Positions 41,989 through 50,428 of a DNA stretch of 64,000 nucleotides are shown piece after piece. The stretch comes from Muricoccus nepalensis (GTDB lineage: Bacteria; Pseudomonadota; Alphaproteobacteria; Acetobacterales; Acetobacteraceae). The notes under the pieces are model-generated. The model was not told the origin of the DNA. It ran no database searches and saw only the letters and a list, made by a program, of their open reading frames with translations. The stretch spans positions 1 to 64,000 of the forward strand of contig NZ_RCZP01000017.1 in NCBI RefSeq assembly GCF_006438825.1, given 5' to 3'. Both the position numbers and the translations under genes were made by a program. Every line of letters begins with the position of its first letter. Position 1 is the first letter of the stretch.

Positions 41989-42859
41989 GGCCCTCGATCA
42001 GCGGCCGCCTCTCCGCGATCGCCTCCGCCAGGACGTCGAGCAGCGCCCGCACGCGCGGCGTGTGGCGAAGGTCCGGGTGGGTGAGCAGCCAGAGGCTGGA
42101 GGCGTATTCCGGCTGCGGCGGCGCGAGGCGGACGAGGCCCGGCCAGGCGTCGCCGATGAAGCAGGGCAGGTGGCCCACCCCGATCCCCGCCTCCACCGCC
42201 TGGGCAAGGCCCAGCACCGTGTCGAAGCGCCCCGCCAGCCGCGCGGCCGGCACCGCCTCGCGCGCCGCGCGCACCACCCGCATCCCCGCGAGGTTGTCGC
42301 CGAGGCAGACCCAGTCGCCCTCCGCCGTCCGGCCATCCGCGCCGTAGAGCGCCCAGGCGATGCCCGCCACGCGCCGGCCGACGAGCGTGTCCGGCGGGTC
42401 GTCGGTGGCGCGCACGGCGACGTCCGCGTCCCGGCGCGAGAGGTTTAGCGCGGCGTTGCCGGTCACGACGTCCAGCCGGATGGCCGGGTGCGCCCGCCGG
42501 AAGCGCGCCAGCATCGGCATCAGCAGGTCCGAGAGCAGGCTGTCGCTCGTCGCCAGCCGCAGCTCGCCCGAGGGGGCGGGCGCCTGCCCCGCCAGGCGGC
42601 GCGTCACGGCGGTGATGTCCTCGTCCACCCGCGCCGCCAGCGCCGCCACCTCCTCCCCGGCCGGGGTCAGGGCGTAGCCGGCGCGGTGGCGCTCGAACAG
42701 CGGGGTGCCGAGCAGCGCCTCCACCGCGCGCAGGCGGCGGAACACGGTGGAGTGGTCGATGCCCAGGCGGGCCGCCGCCGCCGGCAGGTTGCGCGCCTCC
42801 GCCACCGCGTTGATGAGGCGGAAGTCGTCCCAGGCGAGGGTTCTGGCGGCGTCCTTCAC
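41969..42859 (-). CDS. LysR family transcriptional regulator
   Basis: A 296-residue LTTR. The N-terminal helix-turn-helix reads FRLINAVAEARNLPAAAARL with the recognition helix IDHSTVFRRLRAVE; a periplasmic-binding-like effector domain follows (LRLATSDSLLSDLLMPML). Start GTG at 42859, because upstream in-frame sequence is not protein-like. It is next to DoxX on the same strand, with a LysR-type box 600 bp upstream in front of the dioxygenase operon, which it probably controls. Confidence 0.9.
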   Translation of the reverse strand: MKDAARTLAWDDFRLINAVAEARNLPAAAARLGIDHSTVFRRLRAVEALLGTPLFERHRAGYALTPAGEEVAALAARVDEDITAVTRRLAGQAPAPSGELRLATSDSLLSDLLMPMLARFRRAHPAIRLDVVTGNAALNLSRRDADVAVRATDDPPDTLVGRRVAGIAWALYGADGRTAEGDWVCLGDNLAGMRVVRAAREAVPAARLAGRFDTVLGLAQAVEAGIGVGHLPCFIGDAWPGLVRLAPPQPEYASSLWLLTHPDLRHTPRVRALLDVLAEAIAERRPLIEGLSPRAA

Positions 42860-42933
42860 GGCGTGGTCCCGACGGCGAAGGCCGGCGGCACGGGGGAGCC
42901 GTGCCGCCGGCCGGTCGCCGGATGCTAGGGGCT

Positions 42934-43389
42934 TCACGCCGCGGCGGCGAGGTCCCGCCGCGGCGCCCGTGCCTTGCGGACCGGCGTCTCGCGGAGCGCC
43001 AGCGCGCCGTCGCCGGCCAGGGCCTGCACCAGCGCGGCCACCGCGAGGAAGGCCGGGTATTCCCAGCCGCCGTTGGGCGCGTTGAAGACCCAGCCGTTGC
43101 CGGCGTGCACGGCGAGCGCGCCCAGCAGCACCGGCAGCAGCGCGACCGACACCGCCCGGGCGTAGACGCCGAGCAGGAGGGCCGCGCCGCCGATCGCCTC
43201 GGCCAGCACGATGGGCCAAGCGAGGCCGGCCGGCAGGCCCACCTGCCCGAGGAAGCCGGCGAAGCCGGGTAGGGTGAACACGGAGACCTTCAGCCAGGCG
43301 TGGGCGAGGAACATCACCCCCAGCGAGACGCGCAGGAGAAGAAGGCCGTAGGGAGCGAGACGGGTGTCGATCACGAGGGGAAACCTCAT
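42934..43389 (-). CDS. DoxX family membrane protein
   Basis: A 151-residue integral membrane protein with four predicted helices: LAPYGLLLLRVSLGVMFLAHA, GLAWPIVLAEAIGGAALLLGV, SVALLPVLLGALAVH and PAFLAVAALVQALAG, matching the DoxX/DUF417-like four-helix unit. DoxX proteins accompany quinone, thiosulfate and oxidative-stress functions. Start ATG at 43389, though no ribosome-binding site precedes it and the GTG at 43374 is preceded by GAGG at good spacing. A long inverted repeat lies just upstream. Divergent from the VOC dioxygenase. Confidence 0.85.
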   Translation of the reverse strand: MRFPLVIDTRLAPYGLLLLRVSLGVMFLAHAWLKVSVFTLPGFAGFLGQVGLPAGLAWPIVLAEAIGGAALLLGVYARAVSVALLPVLLGALAVHAGNGWVFNAPNGGWEYPAFLAVAALVQALAGDGALALRETPVRKARAPRRDLAAAA

Positions 43390-43393
43390 CGGG

Positions 43394-43436
43394 GTTGCGG
43401 AACTGGGCCGGAGAATGGCCACCCAGTCTCCGCAAC
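43394..43436. repeat. Long imperfect inverted repeat upstream of doxX
   Basis: Arms GTTGCGGA-ACTGGGCC (43394-43409) and GGCC-a-CCCAGT-c-TCCGCAAC (43417-43436) pair almost completely with a 7-bp centre. It begins 5 bp before the DoxX ATG, so in the DoxX transcript it would form a strong 5'-leader hairpin; as DNA it could be an operator for both divergent genes. Confidence 0.5.
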
Positions 43437-43462
43437 GCCATGACCGATCCGGCAAGGTTGGG

Positions 43463-43478
43463 ATTGCATGGGTGCAAT
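43463..43478. promoter_or_regulatory. LysR-type box
   Basis: ATTGCA-TGGG-TGCAAT is a perfect 6-4-6 dyad containing the T-N(11-12)-A core of LysR regulator sites. It lies in the divergent gap between doxX and the VOC dioxygenase operon, about 90 bp from the latter's start, where an activator would bind. Probably bound by the nearby LysR protein. Confidence 0.6.
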
Positions 43479-43568
43479 CACTTCGGGCTGGCGCCGGGCC
43501 GCTGAAAGGCCATTTGCTGCCACCAGACGAGGCGCCCCCCGGTGCCTCCCCCAGCGGAGTTCACCCCC

Positions 43569-44504
43569 ATGGCCCATACCAGCAGCCCCCGCGGCATCCA
43601 CCACGTCACCGCCATCGCCGGCAGCGCGAGGGGCAACCTCGACTTCTACACCCGCGTCCTCGGGCTGCGGCTGGTGAAGAAGACCGTCAACTTCGACGAT
43701 CCCGGCGCCTACCACTTCTACTACGGCGACGCGGCGGGCAGCCCCGGCACCATCCTCACCTTCTTCCCCTGGGAGAACGCCGCCCCCGGCCGCGCCGGCG
43801 CCGGGGAGCTGCAGGAGACCGCCTTCCGCATCCCCCAGTCCGCCATCGGCTACTGGACGCAGCGCCTGGTGAACCACGGGCTGGAGCGCGCCACCCGCTT
43901 CGGCGAGACGGTGCTCACCTTCCGCGACCCGGACGGCATGCGGCTCGCGCTCGTCGGCCTTCCCGGCCTTGAGGCCGAGCCCGCCTGGGAGGGCGGCGAG
44001 GTCCCAGTGGAGAGCGCGATCCGCGGCTTTCACGGCGTGACCCTCATGCTCGACCGCACGGAGGCGACGGGCGCCATCCTCACGGACGTCTTCGGCTTCG
44101 CCGAGGCCGGGCGCGAGGGCGACGCCACCCGCTACCGCGCGGAGGGCACGGCGCTCGGCGGCATCGTGGACCTGCGGGCGGTCGGCGGCTTCCTGGCGGC
44201 GCGGATGGGCCGCGGCTCCGTCCACCACCTCGCCTTCCGCGCCGCCGACGACGCGGACCAGGCGGAGATGGTGCGCAAGCTGGCCGCGACCCACGGCCTG
44301 CGCACGACGGAGCAGAAGGACCGCGACTACTTCCGCTCCGTCTACTTCCGCGAGCCCGGCCACGTGCTCTTCGAGATCGCGACCGACATCCCCGGCTTCG
44401 CCGTGGACGAGCCGGCGGCGAGCCTCGGCACCGCGCTGAAGCTGCCGCGCTTCCTCGAGGGCCATCGCGCCGCGATCGAGGCCGCGCTCCCCGTCCTCGC
44501 CTGA
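43569..44504 (+). CDS. VOC-fold ring-cleaving dioxygenase (MhqO/MhqA-like)
   Basis: A 311-residue protein of two tandem VOC modules. Metal ligands are visible as His in GIHHVTAIAG, His in VHHLAFRA and Glu in HVLFEIATD. This is the arrangement of extradiol-like hydroquinone dioxygenases such as Bacillus MhqA/MhqO. It may open hydroquinone-type rings using Fe(II) and O2. Start ATG at 43569 (MAHTSS). It begins a three-gene operon with a hydrolase and pirin; a LysR-type box lies upstream. Confidence 0.88.
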   Translation: MAHTSSPRGIHHVTAIAGSARGNLDFYTRVLGLRLVKKTVNFDDPGAYHFYYGDAAGSPGTILTFFPWENAAPGRAGAGELQETAFRIPQSAIGYWTQRLVNHGLERATRFGETVLTFRDPDGMRLALVGLPGLEAEPAWEGGEVPVESAIRGFHGVTLMLDRTEATGAILTDVFGFAEAGREGDATRYRAEGTALGGIVDLRAVGGFLAARMGRGSVHHLAFRAADDADQAEMVRKLAATHGLRTTEQKDRDYFRSVYFREPGHVLFEIATDIPGFAVDEPAASLGTALKLPRFLEGHRAAIEAALPVLA

Positions 44505-44563
44505 ACCCGTCTCCGGACACATGGCCGGCCGCGTCCCCGGACGCGGCCGCGAAGGGATCCCCC

Positions 44564-45196
44564 ATGACCGTCACTGCCCCCGCCTTCGTCCACGCCTTCG
44601 AGCCCGCGACCGACGCCGCCCGCCCGCCGCTCCTGCTGCTGCACGGCACGGGCGGGGACGAGCGCGACCTGCTCCCCCTCGGCCGCCTCGTCGCGCCCGG
44701 CGCGGCCCTTCTCTCGCCGCGCGGGACGGTGCTGGAGAACGGGATGCCCCGCTTCTTCCGCCGCCTCGCGGAGGGCGTCTTCGACGAGGACGACCTGCGC
44801 GCCCGCACGGATGACCTCGCGGCCTTCCTCCGCGCGGCGATGGCGGAGCACGGGCTCGCCGCGCCGGTCGCGCTCGGCTTCTCCAACGGCGCCAACATCG
44901 CGGCGAGCCTCCTGCTGCGCCATCCCGGCCTGCTCGGCGGCGCGGCGCTGCTGCGCGCCATGGTGCCCTTCCGCGACCCCCCGGCCGCGCGGCTGGAGGG
45001 CACGCCCGTGCTGCTGCTCTCCGGCGCCTCGGACCCGATCGTGCCCGCGGCGAACAGCGCGCGCCTCGCCGCCCTCCTGCAAGGGGCCGGCGCCAGGGTC
45101 GCGCATCGTGAGTTGCCGGTGGGGCACGGCCTGTCCCAGATGGACGTCGCGCTCGCGCGCGACTGGCTCGCCACCCTCCAGGAGAACGCCCGATGA
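44564..45196 (+). CDS. Alpha/beta hydrolase (MhqD/YpfH-like)
   Basis: A 210-residue serine hydrolase. Oxyanion region LLLLHGTGGDERDLL, nucleophile Ser in ALGFSNGANIA, Asp in SGASDPIVP and His in VGHGLSQMD complete the triad. Small carboxylesterases of this kind (MhqD) accompany the VOC dioxygenase in quinone-detoxification sets. It lies 59 bp after the dioxygenase and its stop overlaps the pirin ATG. Cytoplasmic; natural ester unknown. Confidence 0.88.
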   Translation: MTVTAPAFVHAFEPATDAARPPLLLLHGTGGDERDLLPLGRLVAPGAALLSPRGTVLENGMPRFFRRLAEGVFDEDDLRARTDDLAAFLRAAMAEHGLAAPVALGFSNGANIAASLLLRHPGLLGGAALLRAMVPFRDPPAARLEGTPVLLLSGASDPIVPAANSARLAALLQGAGARVAHRELPVGHGLSQMDVALARDWLATLQENAR

Positions 45197-46167
45197 GCGT
45201 CGACAGCGATCCCACGGGCGTCATGCCCGAGTGCCCGGACGCCGGCCCGGTCGGCCAGGTCATCCTGCCGCGCATGCACGACATCGGCGGCTTCACGGTG
45301 CGCCGCGCGCTGCCCGCGCAGGGGCGGCAGATGGTCGGCCCCTTCATCTTCTTCGACCAGATGGGGCCGGGCGAGTTCCTGACGGGCAAGGGGCTCGACG
45401 TGCGGCCGCACCCGCATATCGGCCTCTCCACCGTCACCTACCTGTTCGAGGGGGAGATCCAGCACCGCGACACGCTCGGCTCCGACCTCTCGATCCGCCC
45501 GGGCGACGTGAACTGGATGACGGCGGGCCGCGGCATCGCCCATTCCGAGCGGACGGGGGCGGCGCTGCGCGCCCACGCCAACCCGCTCTACGGCATCCAG
45601 TCCTGGGTCGCGCTCCCGCGCGCGCAGGAGGAGGCGGCGCCCGCCTTCGTCCACCACCCCGCCGCCACCCTGCCGGTGATCGAGGACGGCGGCGCGCGGC
45701 TGCGCCTCATCGCCGGGCACGGCTGGGGCGCGCGCTCCCCGGTCGAGACGCCGTCGGACCTCTTCTACGCCGACGCGATGCTCGCGCCCTGCGCTTCCCT
45801 GCCGCTGCCCGACCACGAGGAGCGCGGGGCCTATGTCGTGGAGGGCGAGGTGACGGTCTCGGGCGACCGCTTCGAGGCCGGGCGCATGCTCGTCTTCCGC
45901 GCGGGCGAGGGGCTGGCGATCACGGCGGGGCCGAAGGGCGCGCGGCTGCTGATGCTCGGCGGCGCCGCCATGGACGGGCCGCGCCACCTGTTCTGGAACT
46001 TCGTCTCCTCCTCGCGCGAGCGGATCGAGCAGGCGAAGGCGGACTGGAAGGCCGGGCGCTTCGGCACGGTGCCAGGCGACGACAAGGAGTTCATCCCCTT
46101 GCCGGAGGAGCGCGTCTCGGTGCGCGCGGCGACGCAGGCGCCCTCCGCCGGGTCGCCGACGAGCTGA
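45193..46167 (+). CDS. Pirin family protein
   Basis: A 324-residue bicupin. The N-terminal cupin has metal ligands in RPHPHIGLSTVTYLFEGEI and the GDVNWMTAGRGIAHSE segment typical of pirin/YhhW quercetinase-like proteins; the C-terminal cupin includes GAYVVEGEVTVSG. Some pirins cleave flavonols, others bind transcription factors. In this operon with ring-cleavage and hydrolase genes an oxygenase or redox-sensing role is likely. Start ATG at 45193 in an ATGA overlap. Confidence 0.92.
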   Translation: MSVDSDPTGVMPECPDAGPVGQVILPRMHDIGGFTVRRALPAQGRQMVGPFIFFDQMGPGEFLTGKGLDVRPHPHIGLSTVTYLFEGEIQHRDTLGSDLSIRPGDVNWMTAGRGIAHSERTGAALRAHANPLYGIQSWVALPRAQEEAAPAFVHHPAATLPVIEDGGARLRLIAGHGWGARSPVETPSDLFYADAMLAPCASLPLPDHEERGAYVVEGEVTVSGDRFEAGRMLVFRAGEGLAITAGPKGARLLMLGGAAMDGPRHLFWNFVSSSRERIEQAKADWKAGRFGTVPGDDKEFIPLPEERVSVRAATQAPSAGSPTS

Positions 46168-46188
46168 GGCCGGATCCGAGGCGCGGGT

Positions 46189-47175
46189 TCAGTCCACCTG
46201 CGCCCCGGAGCGCCGCACGATCTCCGCCCAGCGCGCGACGTCGGCCTCGTGGATGCGGCGGAAGGAGGCCGGCCCGGGATCGGCCGGCGGCGTGATGCCC
46301 TGGCTGTCGGTCAGCCAGGCGACGAAGTCCGGTTCCGCGATGATGCGCGCCACCTCCTGCGTCATGCGGGCCTGGATGGGCGCGGGCAGGCCGGGCGGGG
46401 CGACCAGCCCGTACCAGGTGCTGCTCTCGAAGCCGGGCAGCCCACAGGCCTCCTCGATCGTCGGCACGTCGGGCAGGGGCGCGAGGCGCGCGCGGGTGGT
46501 CACGCCGAGCGCGCGGAGCTGGCCCTGCTGCACGGGGCCGATGCTCGGGCCGCTCTGGTTGAAGAAGAAGGCGGTTTCCCCGCCCAGCAGGGACACCATC
46601 GCCGGGCCCTGGCCTCGGTAGGGCACGTGCAGCACGTCGATCCCCGCGGCGGCGGCGAACTGCACGGCCGAGAGATGCGTCGACGCCCCGTTGCCCGTGG
46701 AGGCGTAGGCGAGGGCGCCCGGCCGCGCCTTCGCCGCCGCGACCAGGTCCCGGCAGGTGCGGAGGCCCGGCGAGTGCTGCGGGTTCACGAGCAGCACGTT
46801 CGGCACGTCGCCGAGGATGGCGATGTGCGTCACGTCGCGCAGGGGGTCGAAGGGAAGCGACTTGTAGAGCGTCGCGTTGATCGCGTGCGTGCCGGCGGTC
46901 GCCAGCAGGAAGGTGTAGCCGTCCGGCCGCGCGCGGGCGACGTATTCGGAGGCGATGTTCCCGCCGGCGCCGGTGCGGTTGTCCACCACCACCGGCACGC
47001 CGAGGGACCGCGACAGCGGCTCGGCCAGCTTGCGCGCGTAGATGTCCACGCCCGAGCCGTTGGGGAAGCCGCCCATGATGGTGATGGGGCGGTTCGGCCA
47101 GGGCGCCTCCTGCGCCGCCGCCGGCAGGGCGAGGGGGGCGAGCGCGGCGAGGGCGAGCGCGGTTCGGCGGAGCAT
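46189..47175 (-). CDS. Bug/TctC-type receptor next to a racemase
   Basis: A 328-residue periplasmic receptor. The signal peptide ends at PAAAQEA. The mature protein starts PWPNRPITIMGGFPNGSGVD and has NRTGAGGNIASEYVARA and HVPYRGQGPAMV, marking the Bug family, though the usual VPFPAGG is altered to MGGFPNGSG, as in a subgroup of these receptors. It lies 25 bp after an Asp/Glu-racemase-family gene on the same strand, so it may bind that enzyme's substrate or product (substituted malonate, maleate or hydantoin-like). Convergent with pirin. Confidence 0.9.
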   Translation of the reverse strand: MLRRTALALAALAPLALPAAAQEAPWPNRPITIMGGFPNGSGVDIYARKLAEPLSRSLGVPVVVDNRTGAGGNIASEYVARARPDGYTFLLATAGTHAINATLYKSLPFDPLRDVTHIAILGDVPNVLLVNPQHSPGLRTCRDLVAAAKARPGALAYASTGNGASTHLSAVQFAAAAGIDVLHVPYRGQGPAMVSLLGGETAFFFNQSGPSIGPVQQGQLRALGVTTRARLAPLPDVPTIEEACGLPGFESSTWYGLVAPPGLPAPIQARMTQEVARIIAEPDFVAWLTDSQGITPPADPGPASFRRIHEADVARWAEIVRRSGAQVD

Positions 47176-47200
47176 GGGCGTCCTTTCGCGAGGGGAGGGG

Positions 47201-47950
47201 TCAGGCGAAGTCGCGCGGGCGCAGGCCCGCGTGGAAGTAGGTGATCATCGCGTAGATGTCGAAGACGGGCCGCCCGGTCGCCCGCCGCACGGCGGCGGCG
47301 TAGGGCGGCATGTTCGTGCACTCGAGGACGATGGCGCCGACCTCCGGGTGGCGGGCCACGAGCCGTTCCGCGGCCTCGACCACGTCGCGCTCGGCGAGGT
47401 CCACGTCCATGTCGTCCTTCTCGGCGCGGATGAGGACGCGGAAGAACTCCCGCCCGCTCTCCGTGCCCTCCACGGGGATGTCGAGGGGAACGCCAGCGGC
47501 CTCGAGATGCGCGGGGCTGAGGCTGCCGCCCGAGACGGTGACGAGGCCGACCCGCTGCCCCGGCGGCAGCATCGCCTGCACCCAGGGCACCTGCAGGAGG
47601 CTGCTGGTGGCAACCGGCACGCCCACCTCCCGTGCGATCTCGCGCTGGAAGAGCGAGAGGAAGCCGCAATTGGTGGTGATGGCCTCCGCCCCCTGCGCCA
47701 CGAGCTCGCGCGCGGCCTCCAGGAAGTCCGGCAGCAGCCCGCGGGCACCCTCCAGCACCACCTTCTCCGGGCTCGCGCCCCGCACCACGCGGTAGAGCAC
47801 GGGGAAGGGCCAGGTGCCGCCGTTGCCCATGTCCCCGTGGATGCGGGGGAAGCGGGCCTCGAGCATCAGGATGCCCAGCGGCGCGCCGTAGAGGGCCTTG
47901 CCGCCGCGGGCGACGCCGCGGCGCGAGGAGGGAAGGGAGGTCATGGTCAT
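47201..47950 (-). CDS. Aspartate/glutamate racemase family protein
   Basis: A 249-residue protein of the Asp/Glu/hydantoin racemase superfamily. The two catalytic cysteines are visible in ITTNCGFLS and LECTNMPPY, on opposite lobes of the pseudo-symmetric fold; GLVTVSGGSLSP is in the second lobe. Other members are maleate isomerases and arylmalonate decarboxylases, so racemisation itself is not certain. Start ATG at 47950 (an ATG at 47944 is in frame). Probably co-transcribed with the Bug receptor gene. Divergent from the sigma-54-type transporter operon. Confidence 0.87.
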   Translation of the reverse strand: MTMTSLPSSRRGVARGGKALYGAPLGILMLEARFPRIHGDMGNGGTWPFPVLYRVVRGASPEKVVLEGARGLLPDFLEAARELVAQGAEAITTNCGFLSLFQREIAREVGVPVATSSLLQVPWVQAMLPPGQRVGLVTVSGGSLSPAHLEAAGVPLDIPVEGTESGREFFRVLIRAEKDDMDVDLAERDVVEAAERLVARHPEVGAIVLECTNMPPYAAAVRRATGRPVFDIYAMITYFHAGLRPRDFA

Positions 47951-48112
47951 GGTCGGGCCCCGAAGGCGGCAAGGGCCCGAAGCATAGGGCGGGCCAGGGC
48001 GGCGGGAACCACCCCCGTCCCCCGTGGCGCCGCCCCTGCCCAGGATCGCGCCAGTCCGGCCGGGCGGTGACCGCGAAGCGGGCGCGCCGGTCCCGCGGGG
48101 CCGGCTTTGCGG

Positions 48113-48127
48113 TGGCACGTCGATTGC
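48113..48127 (+). promoter_or_regulatory. Sigma-54 (RpoN) promoter for the VOC/NitT-TauT operon
   Basis: TGGCACG-TCGA-TTGC matches the -24/-12 consensus TGGCACG-N4-TTGC exactly, with GG and GC separated correctly. The predicted start near 48139 gives a 22-nt leader before the ATG at 48161. This implies control by an enhancer-binding protein such as NtrC, that is, nitrogen-responsive expression (inference). Confidence 0.75.
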
Positions 48128-48160
48128 CCTCAGGATGCCGCTTTCAAGGATCGACCCTGA

Positions 48161-48661
48161 ATGCCTGACACGCCCCTCGTCGCCGGCCTCTTCCACGTGG
48201 CCGTCAAGACGGCCGACCTCGCGGCCACCCTCGCCTTCTACAAGGGCGTCCTCGGGCTCGCGGATGCGCACCGCCCGGACTTCGGCTACCCCGGCGCCTG
48301 GCTCGCGGTGCCGCTGCCGGGCGGGCAGGCGCTCCTGCACGTCTACGCCGGCGGCCCGGCCCTCGGGCCCGAGGGCCGGGCGCCGCTCGGCACGGCCGCC
48401 ATTGACCACGTCTCGCTCGCCTGCCGCGGCTACCACGCCTTCGTCGCCCGCTTCCGCGAGGCGGGGCTCGACTGGCGCGAGTTCCTCGTCCCCGGCACCA
48501 CGCTCTGGCAGCTCTTCGTCTACGACCCCTCGGGCGTGCAGCTCGAGCTGACCTTCGACGGTGCCTCCGAGGCCGGCACCCCGCCCGACCTGTCGGAGGG
48601 GCGGCGCTACGTCGCGGGCGCCTCCTTCTTCGATCCCCGCACCTACCCCAAGCTCTCCTGA
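48161..48661 (+). CDS. VOC family protein (glyoxalase/dioxygenase-like)
   Basis: A 166-residue single-chain VOC protein with two beta-alpha modules: LFHVAVKTADLAATLAFYKGVLG at the start (His ligand) and IDHVSLACRG plus the C-terminal VQLELTFDG (Glu ligand) of the second. It may be a lyase, epimerase or dioxygenase. It is first in an operon with a NitT/TauT-type ABC transporter, so it may act on the imported compound. The ATG at 48161 lies 22 bases after the predicted sigma-54 start. Confidence 0.85.
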   Translation: MPDTPLVAGLFHVAVKTADLAATLAFYKGVLGLADAHRPDFGYPGAWLAVPLPGGQALLHVYAGGPALGPEGRAPLGTAAIDHVSLACRGYHAFVARFREAGLDWREFLVPGTTLWQLFVYDPSGVQLELTFDGASEAGTPPDLSEGRRYVAGASFFDPRTYPKLS

Positions 48662-48668
48662 GGACCGC

Positions 48669-49643
48669 ATGACCCCTTCGATGCGCCGGCGCGGCCTGCT
48701 CGCCGCCGCGGCCGCGGCCCCCTTCCTCGCGCGCGGCGCCCTCGCGGCGGACGCGGTGAGGATCGGCGTCTTCAACGTCTCCTCCGCGCTGCCCTTCTAC
48801 GTCGCGCGGGAACGCGGCTTCTTCACGGAGGCGGGCCTCGCGGTGGAGGCCGTGCCGCTGCAGGCCGCGCCCCTCATCGTGCAGGCGATGGTGTCGGGCG
48901 ACCTCGACGGCGCGTCGAACCTCGTCACGCTGGAGGGCGCGAACATCAACGCCCGCCGCGCGAACACCGCCCTCTACTTCGCCCTCAACGGCCAGAGCGA
49001 CCGCTACCGGATGGAGCAGTTCGTCGTCCGCCCCGGCTGGAACGCGGCCACCCTGCGCGACCTCAAGGGCGCGAGGATCCTCTCCGCCCCCGGCCCCGCC
49101 AACCTGTCCGCCGCCCGCGCCGTGCTCGCCGCCGCCGGGCTGCAGGAGGGGCGCGACTACACGCTGTCCGAGCAGCCGATGGGCGTGCATGTCGGCGCGC
49201 TGGCCGCCGGCACCTTCGACGCCGCCTACACGCTGGAGCCGCAGGCGAGCATCGCCGAGCGCCAGGGCGCCGCGCGCCGGCTGGAGGCGGGGGTGATCGC
49301 GACCCACCTCATCGGCCGCCCTGGCGCCCAGGCCTGGGCCGCCGGCGCCGCCTTCACCGGCAAGTTCCTGGAGGCGAAGCCCGAGGTCGCCGCCCGCTTC
49401 GCCGGCGCCTGGGCCAAGGCCTGCGCCGCCATCCGGACCGACGCCGGCGTGCGCGACCTGCTGGTGCCCTTCATGCAGACCCCGGCCGAGCTGGCGCCGA
49501 CCGTCCCGCTGGTGAACTTCGCGATGGTGAAGGACATGACCCCGCCGGAGGTCGCGGACTTCCAGAAGTTCGTGGACCTCGCCGTGGCGCAGGGCGTGGT
49601 GCGGGGCGCGATCGACGTGAAGTCCTTCCTGCGGCCCCTGTGA
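48669..49643 (+). CDS. NitT/TauT-type ABC transporter substrate-binding protein
   Basis: A 324-residue periplasmic binding protein of the NMT1/ThiY-like kind. A Tat-type signal (MRRRGLLAAAAAAPFLARGALA) is used for export. The mature part has VRIGVFNVSSALPFYVARERGFFTEAGL, which is typical for sulfonate, nitrate or pyrimidine-type receptors, and DLDGASNLVTLEGANIN. Substrate unknown. ATG at 48669, 7 bp after the VOC stop. It forms a complete importer with the next two genes. Confidence 0.9.
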   Translation: MTPSMRRRGLLAAAAAAPFLARGALAADAVRIGVFNVSSALPFYVARERGFFTEAGLAVEAVPLQAAPLIVQAMVSGDLDGASNLVTLEGANINARRANTALYFALNGQSDRYRMEQFVVRPGWNAATLRDLKGARILSAPGPANLSAARAVLAAAGLQEGRDYTLSEQPMGVHVGALAAGTFDAAYTLEPQASIAERQGAARRLEAGVIATHLIGRPGAQAWAAGAAFTGKFLEAKPEVAARFAGAWAKACAAIRTDAGVRDLLVPFMQTPAELAPTVPLVNFAMVKDMTPPEVADFQKFVDLAVAQGVVRGAIDVKSFLRPL

Positions 49644-50428
49644 CGGCCATCACCCCCCGGGAGGCCGCGGTCACCGTCCGCGGCCTCTCCAAGGCCTTCC
49701 GCGGGCAGCCCGTGCACGCCGGGCTGGACCTGGACCTCAGGCGCGGGGACATCCTCGCGGTCTTCGGCCCCAACGGCTGCGGCAAGTCCACGCTGATCAA
49801 CATGATGGCGGGTCTGCTGGAGCCCGACGCCGGCAGCGTGCTCTTCGACGGCCGCACGGTGCGCGAGGCCCGCATCGGCTACGTCTTCCAGAACTACCGC
49901 GAGGCCCTGCTGCCCTGGAAGCGCGCGGCGGACAACATCCGCTACCCCCTTCGCCTGATGCGCCAGCCCCGCGCCCTGGTGGAGCGGCGGCTGGAGGCGC
50001 TCGTCGCCGCCTTCGACGTGCGCTTCGACCTCCACCGCTACCCCTACGAGCTCTCGGGCGGCCAGCAGCAGCTCGTCTCCGTCATGCGGGCGCTGGCGGT
50101 GGAACCGGAGGTGCTGTTCCTCGACGAGCCCTTCTCGGCGCTCGACTACGAGACGACGCTCTCGCTCCGCGAGCTCCTCGGCCGGGTGCTGAAGGAGAAC
50201 CGCATCACCGCCATGCTCGTCTCCCACGACCTCGAAGAGTCGATCGCGCTCGCCGACCGGGTGCTGATGCTGACGCGCCGCCCGTCGCGCATCGTGGACG
50301 ACGTGCCGGTGCCGCTCGCCTGGCCGCGCGACGCGATGACCCTGTCCTCCCCGGACTTCGTCGCCATCAAGCGCCGCTGCCTCGACGTCTTCACCGCTTC
50401 CGTCCGCGCCCGGCCGGAGGCGGCGTGA
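49640..50428 (+). CDS. NitT/TauT-type ABC transporter ATP-binding protein
   Basis: A 262-residue ATPase. Walker A GPNGCGKSTL, Q-loop FQNYREALLPW, signature LSGGQQQLVSV and Walker B LFLDEPFSALDY are complete, followed by the H-loop SHDLEES. The Q-loop region LLPWK is typical of nitrate/sulfonate/taurine importers (SsuB, TauB). The GTG at 49640 is in a GTGA overlap with the binding-protein gene. It energises the permease encoded next. Confidence 0.94.
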   Translation: MTAITPREAAVTVRGLSKAFRGQPVHAGLDLDLRRGDILAVFGPNGCGKSTLINMMAGLLEPDAGSVLFDGRTVREARIGYVFQNYREALLPWKRAADNIRYPLRLMRQPRALVERRLEALVAAFDVRFDLHRYPYELSGGQQQLVSVMRALAVEPEVLFLDEPFSALDYETTLSLRELLGRVLKENRITAMLVSHDLEESIALADRVLMLTRRPSRIVDDVPVPLAWPRDAMTLSSPDFVAIKRRCLDVFTASVRARPEAA

